Source of the DNA: Thermoplasmata archaeon
Lineage (GTDB): Archaea; Thermoplasmatota; Thermoplasmata; Lutacidiplasmatales; UBA184
Direction: 5' to 3'
NCBI GenBank assembly: GCA_021828715.1
Contig: JAJZDF010000007.1
Coordinates: 1-11,895 of the forward strand
DNA: 11,895 bases
Numbering within the stretch: position 1 is the first letter of the stretch; each line of letters begins with the position of its first letter. A program made the translations under genes and the position numbers. This document shows, piece by piece, positions 7,120 through 11,895 of this stretch. The notes beneath the pieces were generated by a model that saw only the letters and a list, made by a program, of their open reading frames with translations, did no database searches and was not told the DNA's origin.

Positions 7120-7659
7120 ATGCGGGACCAAGGATTCTACAATCTCGTGGCGACACTCGCCGCCGTCGTCGCGATCAGTGTTGTAACCGCCGTGCCGGGG
7201 TTCTCTTCGTCCGGGAGTGCGCCGGCCGCCGGCGCGGCCCGGACGAGTCGGGTCAACTTGACCGTATCGCTGAACGGGACGACCGGCTGGCCGCAGTTCG
7301 TCCCGGCCAACTTCTCCGTCCCGGTCGGCCCGGTCGTTATCACCATCGTCGATCAAGATGCCCCGATGAGCTGGCCGGCATGCTCCTGCCGGGTCGCAGG
7401 CACCGTTGGAGGCTTCGAACGGGTGAACGGCACCGCCGAGAGCCAGGTCAGTGATTCGAACGTCGCGCACACGTTCACCGTACCCTCGCTCGGACTGAAC
7501 GTCCTGAGCCCCGGAGCGAGCACGGTGACGTTCACGATCGACCTCCCTCACGCCGGAAGCTTCCCGCGGTTCTGCGAAGCGCCCTGTGGATCGAACGGGT
7601 ACGAGGGCCCTCCCATGGGCGTGCCGGGCTACATGACCGGGACGATCTCGGTCGACTGA
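7120..7659 (+). CDS. secreted or membrane-anchored cupredoxin-like protein
   Basis: The product is 179 residues. An N-terminal hydrophobic segment (about 9-27, LVATLAAVVAISVVTAVPG) followed by a Ser/Ala/Gly linker suggests export, cleaved or anchored. Residues 45-179 are beta-rich with cupredoxin features: FSVPVGPVVITIVDQD (65-80), a ligand-type His117 in VAHTFTV, STVTFTIDLPHAGSFPRFC (134-152), and a CuA-like C152-EAP-C156-G, with Met166 and Met172. The His that follows the second Cys in CuA centres (CxxxCxxxH) is absent, and no His lies between Cys and Met as in blue copper proteins, so metal binding may be altered. An extra ACSC pair (87-90) is unusual. The ATG at 7120 has GAGG eight nt upstream and begins at the signal segment. 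The likely role is an extracellular electron carrier. It has its own CCGAA-N4-TTCGG palindrome. Confidence 0.7.
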   Translation: MRDQGFYNLVATLAAVVAISVVTAVPGFSSSGSAPAAGAARTSRVNLTVSLNGTTGWPQFVPANFSVPVGPVVITIVDQDAPMSWPACSCRVAGTVGGFERVNGTAESQVSDSNVAHTFTVPSLGLNVLSPGASTVTFTIDLPHAGSFPRFCEAPCGSNGYEGPPMGVPGYMTGTISVD

Positions 7660-7673
7660 GGGGCGGTGGGTCC

Positions 7674-7838
7674 ATGGCCGAACCGGTCCGGGAACGGGAG
7701 TGGGACCGCAAGGTCGATCGCTCCGGAAAACGAAAGTTCCGGCGCCGGTACCGGCACGTGCGTCCCCGCGGCATCCGTGGAATCCCCACCTCGAAGGAGA
7801 ACTCAGGACCGGCGGGGACGAGAGCGCGTTCCCCGTAG
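7674..7838 (+). CDS. possible small basic protein, 54 aa
   Basis: A short frame starts at an ATG 14 nt after the cupredoxin stop and encodes an Arg/Lys-rich 54-residue peptide (MAEPVREREWDRKVDRSGKR...). A GGTGGG lies just upstream and the spacing would suit co-transcription with the cupredoxin gene. Third-position G/C is moderate, below that of the firm genes. I recognise no family. It may be chance in G+C-rich DNA. Confidence 0.25.
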   Translation: MAEPVREREWDRKVDRSGKRKFRRRYRHVRPRGIRGIPTSKENSGPAGTRARSP

Positions 7839-7990
7839 GTCCGCGAACGCTCGATACGGAAGAACGGGGTGGGATCCCACTTTGGGATCGTGGTCGCCGT
7901 GGTCGGTCCGAGAGCTTCCGCTCGCCTTCGGGACCGGTGCGCCGACGTCCGCGCACGGGGCAGGTTCATCCCGCGAGGACGGTGAGCGAC
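7839..7990. other. gap between convergent genes with a short hairpin
   Basis: Between the possible small frame and the HTH_10 stop I see one clear structure: GATCCCA-CTT-TGGGATC at 7873-7889, a 7-bp stem with a 3-nt loop. No T-run follows on either strand, so a terminator role is not supported by the usual archaeal pattern. Confidence 0.3.
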
Positions 7991-8707
7991 CTAATCCGCG
8001 ACGGGCCAGCGCTCGACCAGCTTCTTCTCTACGATGGCAAGCGCTTCCGAAAGGCTCGACGCGGCCATCCCCAGGTTCTTCGCGAGAGTCGTCAAGGTGA
8101 TCTTTCGGGGCACCTCGAAGTAGCCGGCGGCGACCGCGCGGCGCAGCAGGTCGGCCTGTCGCGCTGTCAGGGGACCGCCGGTCCCGCCCACCTCCGGGTG
8201 TCGGACCGATTCGATCACCGCGGCGGGGACTTCGGCCCGTAGACGCGCGAGGAGGGCCCGATGCTTGGACTCCGGCGCGACGACCACCCAGAAGGCATCG
8301 CCGCCCCGGATCGTGAAGGGGAATCGACGCATCAATCGGAGATCGCGAAAGATCGAAATGAACTGCGAGGTTCGATGGACGACCCTCAAGTGCACCCGGC
8401 CCGGAGATCCCTCCAGCTCCTCGACCGAGCTCACCCGAGGAAGCGCCCGGATCTCGTCGGCCCAACTCTCCGAGGTCGATGCGTGCACCTCGATCTCCGT
8501 GAGGCTCCGTCCCCGGTCTACGTCCAACCGGCTCAGCACCTCGATCCGGACCTCGGGGAACTGGCGGGAGAACCGGGAGATCCACGCCGACTCGGGCAGA
8601 GGAACGCGCAATCGGCAGATGTCAATCGGCTCGCTCTTCCGGCTCGGTGGCGTTCGCGGGGGGACGGGCTTCCCTTCCTGCCCGGCGGAGGGGAGTCGGG
8701 GGGTCAT
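7991..8707 (-). CDS. Bat-type HTH_10 transcriptional regulator
   Basis: The product is 238 residues. The C-terminal 180-232 region (LTARQADLLRRAVAAGYFEVPRK, then LAKNLGMAASSLSEAL and IVEKKLV) is a classic HTH_10 domain of the bacterio-opsin-activator family, an archaeal DNA-binding module. Residues 27-170 form a mixed alpha/beta domain that I do not recognise as a named sensor domain; it has a single Cys (Cys31) and several His. The ATG at 8707 is chosen because GATATG lies about 24 nt upstream, fitting a leaderless message; the first 25 residues are Pro/Arg-rich and a later start is possible. It is divergent from the hemerythrin-like operon. A CGAAACG half-site abuts its TATA-like box, so it may regulate itself and the palindrome-bearing genes nearby. 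Confidence 0.85.
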   Translation of the reverse strand: MTPRLPSAGQEGKPVPPRTPPSRKSEPIDICRLRVPLPESAWISRFSRQFPEVRIEVLSRLDVDRGRSLTEIEVHASTSESWADEIRALPRVSSVEELEGSPGRVHLRVVHRTSQFISIFRDLRLMRRFPFTIRGGDAFWVVVAPESKHRALLARLRAEVPAAVIESVRHPEVGGTGGPLTARQADLLRRAVAAGYFEVPRKITLTTLAKNLGMAASSLSEALAIVEKKLVERWPVAD

Positions 8708-8730
8708 CGACGCCCGAGCCCGCCGCACGC

Positions 8731-8743
8731 CATATCCGTTTCG
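8731..8743 (-). promoter_or_regulatory. HTH_10 gene promoter with palindrome half-site
   Basis: On the minus strand CGAAACG (8743-8737) runs directly into GATATG (8736-8731), which lies about 24 nt upstream of the ATG at 8707. CGAAACG equals one half of the DUF2249 palindrome. This suggests a promoter for a leaderless message that may be autoregulated. Confidence 0.4.
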
Positions 8744-8791
8744 AACCGCGCCGCACGAGCCTCCGCCGGTCCGGTGGACAGGCATGCGCTC

Positions 8792-8816
8792 CGAACGCGC
8801 TAGGCGTTCGTTTTAC
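8792..8816 (+). promoter_or_regulatory. inverted repeat plus TATA-like box of the hemerythrin-like operon
   Basis: CGAACGC-GCTAG-GCGTTCG (8792-8810) is a perfect 7-bp inverted repeat with a 5-nt spacer. It is followed at once by TTTTAC (8811-8816). The outer half-sites CGAA and TTCG match the other palindromes but are 11 nt apart instead of 4. Transcription would begin near 8840, leaving a short leader that contains the ribosome-binding site. Confidence 0.55.
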
Positions 8817-8850
8817 GGGTGACCGGCGGCTTGGGTACCTTCGAAGGGAC

Positions 8851-8858
8851 GGAGGAGG
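8851..8858 (+). promoter_or_regulatory. strong ribosome-binding site of the hemerythrin-like gene
   Basis: GGAGGAGG lies 7 nt before the ATG at 8866. It settles the start, since the open frame runs on upstream to 8647 antisense to the HTH_10 gene. Confidence 0.7.
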
Positions 8859-8865
8859 CAGTACG

Positions 8866-9762
8866 ATGACCGATTCGGAGTCCGAGGCCCGCGACCCGCT
8901 GGAGGAGCTGGCGCGGGAGAACGAGATGATCCAGAAGCTGGACGAACGTCTGGGCGAGATCTCGATCGCCCTGGACGGAGGGACGGACATTCCGCCGGGC
9001 GAGATCGCCGAGGGACTGCGGCTTTACGAGCAGTACCTCCGGATCCACGCCCGACGCTTCGACGAGAACCTCCAGCCGGAAGCCCGACCGGTCGCGATGC
9101 CGACCTGTTTCGATCACCTGGACGCTGTGCACGCGGATCGTTCGGCACTCTCCGAGCGGGTTTCGCGGGCCCGGCAGGCGCTCGATGCGTACGCCCAGGG
9201 AGAGGACGACGGTCGGAAGCGCCTCGCGAAAGAGCTCGAAGCGTTCGCCCAGCACGAGTACGAGGAGGTCCAGTACGAGAACGACTATCCGCTCTCGTGC
9301 CTGCAATCGACATTGCCGGACGATGCGTCCGACCGGGTCCGTGCAGGGTTCGACCGCACCGGGGCCGAACTTCGGGACCTCGAACGACATGTACTGAACT
9401 ACCTCCACCGTGGACCCGGGAAGGCGTCGGGGCGGTTCGTGGTGAAGTGTCGGGAGCCCGGGTGCGGCCGGAAGGCGGAGGCCGAGACCTTCCCCGCGGA
9501 GGGCGGCCACTTCGGGATCCGAGGGCCGGACGGTTGGAAGGTGGTCTCGTCTCCGCCGCGGGCCCGGCCCCGCGGGGATTCGCCGGCGATCGCGGTAGAC
9601 GTCGAATTCTTCTGTCCGACCCACGCCCCAAAGGCGATGGCGTCGGAGAAGGGGACCGGCGAAGCGCGCTCGGTCCCCGACCCGGCGGTCTCTCCCGACG
9701 CGGGTGGTCCGGGTCCCGCCGCCTGCTCTTGCTGCGACCCGGTCGCTCCGAGCCTCGCATGA
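8866..9762 (+). CDS. hemerythrin-like protein with C-terminal zinc-ribbon-like region
   Basis: The product is 298 soluble residues. Residues 10-180 are helical and line up with hemerythrin/HHE domains: a first helix ELARENEMIQKLDERL where the usual His is replaced (Asn19), YLRIHARRFDENLQP (His61, Asp66, Glu67), HLDAVHADRSAL (His84, His89), and FAQHEYEEVQYENDYP (His130, Glu134). A diiron or altered metal site is plausible; the family binds O2 or NO or handles iron. Residues 190-255 hold C195-x4-C200 and C250-PT-H253, a zinc-ribbon-like set. The tail has ACSCC (286-290). The ATG at 8866 has a strong GGAGGAGG. Its stop overlaps the next start (ATGA), so the two products are translationally coupled. 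The hemerythrin assignment rests on pattern; the zinc-ribbon assignment is weaker. Confidence 0.65.
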   Translation: MTDSESEARDPLEELARENEMIQKLDERLGEISIALDGGTDIPPGEIAEGLRLYEQYLRIHARRFDENLQPEARPVAMPTCFDHLDAVHADRSALSERVSRARQALDAYAQGEDDGRKRLAKELEAFAQHEYEEVQYENDYPLSCLQSTLPDDASDRVRAGFDRTGAELRDLERHVLNYLHRGPGKASGRFVVKCREPGCGRKAEAETFPAEGGHFGIRGPDGWKVVSSPPRARPRGDSPAIAVDVEFFCPTHAPKAMASEKGTGEARSVPDPAVSPDAGGPGPAACSCCDPVAPSLA

Positions 9763-10292
9763 GTGGGGAACGGACCGGAGGATCGCCCCATCTCGGACCG
9801 GTCACCGCGGTCCCGTCGAAGGACGGGCTCCGACTGATCCTGGCCGGGACGGGATACCTGCTCGCGATCTGTCTCCTGCAGCTGGTCGTGCTGGTCGGAG
9901 CTGCCAACGGGGGCTCCCCCGCCCTTCCGGGGAATGCCATGGAGGTCCGGGACGTCGTGGCGCTGTTCGGATGGGTCGGTTTGATGATCAGCGGGGTCGC
10001 CGTGATCATCGTCCCGAACCATCTCAAGGTCCGGGTCCGCCCGAGCTTCCTGCCGCGCCTCCACCTCGGCCTCGCGAACGTCGGACTGATCGGATACTTC
10101 GCGTCGGCGCTCGCGCTTCCCGGAAGCGCGCTGCCGGACCTCCTGCTCGTCGTGACATCCGTCTCGTATCTAGTGTTCGGAGCGGCTCTTCTCGGGACGG
10201 TCTATCCGTTCGTCCGACGATCGACCGACGGGGCGTTGGGCGGAAGCGCACGCTCGGGCGGAACGCGGGGCCTGACCGTAACCGATCGTTGA
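9759..10292 (+). CDS. four-helix membrane protein coupled to the hemerythrin-like gene
   Basis: The product is 177 residues with four predicted membrane helices at about 24-48, 66-86, 101-120 and 126-151, then a polar tail. The segment ALFGWVGLMISGVAVIIVPNHLK (68-90) and the following RLHLGLANVGLIGYF (100-114) recall pieces of NnrS and of heme-copper-oxidase-like membrane proteins found near nitrite reductases, where FGW-V-GL and a P-rich turn recur. His88 and His102 might be ligands. The link to those families is inference, and the protein is far shorter. The ATG at 9759 overlaps the preceding TGA (ATGA), which fixes the start and implies coupled synthesis, perhaps as partners of one membrane complex. 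Confidence 0.7.
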   Translation: MSGERTGGSPHLGPVTAVPSKDGLRLILAGTGYLLAICLLQLVVLVGAANGGSPALPGNAMEVRDVVALFGWVGLMISGVAVIIVPNHLKVRVRPSFLPRLHLGLANVGLIGYFASALALPGSALPDLLLVVTSVSYLVFGAALLGTVYPFVRRSTDGALGGSARSGGTRGLTVTDR

Positions 10293-10316
10293 CCGCTCGA
10301 CGGTCGTCCGCGATGC

Positions 10317-10496
10317 TCAGGCCGGAGCGGACAACGGCCGTGTTGTCGCCGGAGCCCGCTCGGCGTAGAGCGGACGGTCGTGGGTGCATCGGGTGCACGT
10401 GCAGGCGTCTTCGTTCCCCGAGTGACGGAAGTTGTGCACTCCTTCCTCCCACGGGAAGCACGGCACGCAGATGCAGAACCGGCAGTCGCGGGTCAT
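10317..10496 (-). CDS. Cys-rich putative metal-binding protein, 59 aa
   Basis: The product is 59 residues with seven Cys. The N-terminus has C5-x2-C8-x-C10-x2-C13 (CRFCICVPC). The centre has C32-x-C34-x2-C37-x-H39 (CTCTRCTH), with His21 and His25 between. This fits a metal-binding mini-protein, zinc or iron-sulfur. The ATG at 10496 has GGAAGG just upstream; a GTG at 10520 is possible, but its added residues lack Cys. Codon use in the Cys-rich part is strongly G/C at third positions, which supports a real gene. I recognise no named family. It is convergent with the membrane-protein gene and has a CCGAA-N4-TTCGG palindrome upstream, so it probably belongs to the same regulon. Confidence 0.65.
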   Translation of the reverse strand: MTRDCRFCICVPCFPWEEGVHNFRHSGNEDACTCTRCTHDRPLYAERAPATTRPLSAPA

Positions 10497-10540
10497 GGTC
10501 CTTCCACGGGCCAAGGACACCCTTCCAAGTCAACCTTCGT

Positions 10541-10554
10541 CCGAACGGTTTCGG
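10541..10554. promoter_or_regulatory. operator palindrome CCGAA-N4-TTCGG upstream of the Cys-rich gene
   Basis: CCGAACGGTTTCGG lies 44 nt upstream of the Cys-rich ATG. On the minus strand a 7-nt spacer separates it from TTGACTT, the same spacing as between the DUF2249 palindrome and TTTACC. The matching geometry favours a real operator acting on the minus-strand gene; the glycosyltransferase promoter lies farther away on the other side. Confidence 0.6.
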
Positions 10555-10711
10555 TCGCGAGCGATCCGTCGGCCGGTCCCAGCATCCGATCCGGTGTGTC
10601 GGTCCTCGCATGACGCCGGGACCCGGTGCGCGGGAGGTCCTCGATCCGACCGAGAGCGTGTCGGTCACCGAGGAAGGACCTCCCCCGGTCCGAGGGCGGA
10701 GAGCTCCTTCT

Positions 10712-10720
10712 CTTTTTGAA
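10712..10720 (+). promoter_or_regulatory. TATA-like box for the leaderless glycosyltransferase gene
   Basis: CTTTTTGAA stands out in G+C-rich sequence and is followed by 22 nt before the ATG at 10743. That spacing suits transcription starting at the ATG, and supports that start over the TTG at 10857. Confidence 0.45.
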
Positions 10721-10742
10721 CCGGAATCGGCTCGGGTGGCCG

Positions 10743-11895
10743 ATGTCGTCCGACACGAATGCTAACCTTCGGACGGAAGGTCCATCGGGCGTCCTCCCAC
10801 GATCGGCCGACAGGCAAGGCGGAGACACGGACCGGTCCCCGACTCCCCCCGACTCGTTGCGGATCGCCTTCTTCACCGACAGTTTCGAGCCCACGAACGA
10901 TGGCGTGGCCAAGGTCACGTCGACCCTCGCCCACGCGCTCGTCCGGGCGGGACACCGCGTCACGGTCTTCACCGTCCGTTCCCCCGGCTTGTCCCGCACC
11001 GAGGTCCGACCGGACGGGGTCCGCATCCGGCGGTTCCGCTCGGTGCCCGCCCCCTCCTACCCGCAATATCGAGTTGCCTTCGCGCCCTGGTTCGTCCCTC
11101 TCTCCTCTGCCCGATTCGATGTCGTGCACATCCACACTCCCGGCTTCGTGGGTCTCGCGGGGTGGTTCGCGGCGCGCCGGTGGGACGTCCCGAGCGTGGG
11201 TACGTATCACACCGATCTCACCGGCCTCCTGAGAGGCTCGGGGGGGACCGCGCCCGCCCGAGCGTTCTTCCGCGCCTGGGCACGTTTCAGTATCGACCTC
11301 TGTCGTCACTGTCAACTCGCGACCGCCCCCTCGGAGGCCTCGCGCGCGGACCTTCTCGGGAGCGCTCCGGCGGCCCCCGGGCAGGAACCGCTTCTCGTGC
11401 CGAACGGGATCGATACCGAGCGGTTCCGCCCGGGGATCGGGGCCCCCGACTGGAGAAGAAGGCTCGGGATCGGCGGTGTACCCATCGTCCTCTTCCTGGG
11501 TCGCCTCACTCGGGACAAGGGGGCGGCGCGGTTCGTATCGGCGCTTGAACGGCTCGCCCGGGATCGTCCGTGGTTCGCCCTGGTCGCCGGCGAGGGCCCG
11601 CTCCGCCCGTTCCTCGAGCAGCGCCTCGGCCCGGGGACGGATCTGTACCCCCGTGCGCGGTTCATCGGACCCGTGCCTGAGGAAGAGAAACCCGCGCTCC
11701 TCGCTCAGAGCCAGGTCTTCGTGATCCCGTCCCTCTCGGACACTTCGTCGGTCGCGCTCCTGGAGGCGATGGCGTGCGGTGTCGCGCCCGTGGTCAGCGA
11801 GTTCGGAGGACCGGCGGAGATCGCGCGGAGGTCGTCGGTCGGAGCGCTCGTGGATCCCCGCGATCCCGGGCGCGTGGCCCGAGCGATCATGACGC
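10743..11895 (+). CDS. GT4-family glycosyltransferase, partial (runs off right edge)
   Basis: The frame is open from 10743 to the window end (384 codons, no stop). It is a retaining GT-B glycosyltransferase of family GT4, which moves a sugar from a nucleotide-sugar to a lipid or glycan acceptor at the membrane. From the TTG at 10857: LRIAFFTDSFEPTNDGVAKV (N-domain Gly loop), VVHIHTPGFVGLAGWF, GTYHTDLTGLL, VPNGIDTERFRPG, IVLFLGRLTRDKG (start of the C-domain), LVAGEGPL, then IPSLSDTSSVALLEAMACG and VVSEFGGPAEIA with the donor-binding Glu residues. It resembles SQD2/MgtA/PimB-like enzymes; the substrate cannot be told. The ATG start adds 38 polar residues before the fold but has a TATA-like box at leaderless spacing. 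A start at TTG 10857 is the alternative. Confidence 0.85.
   Translation, partial: MSSDTNANLRTEGPSGVLPRSADRQGGDTDRSPTPPDSLRIAFFTDSFEPTNDGVAKVTSTLAHALVRAGHRVTVFTVRSPGLSRTEVRPDGVRIRRFRSVPAPSYPQYRVAFAPWFVPLSSARFDVVHIHTPGFVGLAGWFAARRWDVPSVGTYHTDLTGLLRGSGGTAPARAFFRAWARFSIDLCRHCQLATAPSEASRADLLGSAPAAPGQEPLLVPNGIDTERFRPGIGAPDWRRRLGIGGVPIVLFLGRLTRDKGAARFVSALERLARDRPWFALVAGEGPLRPFLEQRLGPGTDLYPRARFIGPVPEEEKPALLAQSQVFVIPSLSDTSSVALLEAMACGVAPVVSEFGGPAEIARRSSVGALVDPRDPGRVARAIMT

Noticed and set aside
1..11895. CRISPR arrays, tRNA or rRNA genes
   Set aside because: No regularly spaced direct repeats, no tRNA T-loop/anticodon pattern and no conserved rRNA segments were seen by eye on either strand.

Overview
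The window is G+C-rich, densely coding DNA that looks archaeal. It has a bacterio-opsin-activator (Bat) type HTH_10 regulator, an archaeal-type nicotinate phosphoribosyltransferase, and T-rich TATA-like boxes about 25 nt upstream of several start codons, as expected for leaderless transcripts. A high-GC relative of Thermoplasmatota is my best guess. That is inference, because no rRNA or tRNA is present to confirm it.

Layout, left to right. (1) Positions 140-403 (-) encode an 87-residue ubiquitin-like (beta-grasp) protein, behind a long intergenic stretch with no convincing gene. (2) Positions 963-2603 (-) encode the C-terminal part of a class III nucleotide cyclase / TolB-like / TPR protein. 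It is cut at its 5' end by (3) a complete insertion sequence, 2585-4044, with 18-bp perfect terminal inverted repeats and a 452-residue DDE transposase. The lost cyclase part is not on the other side of the element. (4) Positions 4081-5519 (-) hold a DUF2249 gene followed by an NnrS-like membrane protein gene, a pair associated with nitric oxide and denitrification metabolism. (5) pncB lies at 5713-6936 (-). (6) A secreted cupredoxin-like protein lies at 7120-7659 (+). (7) The HTH_10 regulator (7991-8707, -) is divergent from (8) a hemerythrin-like / zinc-ribbon gene translationally coupled to a four-helix membrane protein gene (8866-10292, +). (9) A 59-residue Cys-rich protein lies at 10317-10496 (-). 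(10) A GT4-family glycosyltransferase begins at 10743 (+) and runs off the right edge.

The most interesting signal is regulatory. The palindrome CCGAA-N4-TTCGG occurs three times, each time between genes and upstream of a start: before DUF2249-nnrS, before the cupredoxin gene and before the Cys-rich gene. A wider-spaced relative (CGAACGC-N5-GCGTTCG) abuts the TATA-like box of the hemerythrin-like operon. A half-site (CGAAACG) abuts the TATA-like box of the HTH_10 gene. The controlled genes all look like metal, redox or NO-handling proteins. I propose a locally clustered regulon with the HTH_10 protein as candidate regulator. From memory, the haloarchaeal denitrification regulator NarO, also a Bat-type HTH protein, recognises a CGAA-N4-TTCG element upstream of TATA boxes; if so, this would be a counterpart outside the haloarchaea.
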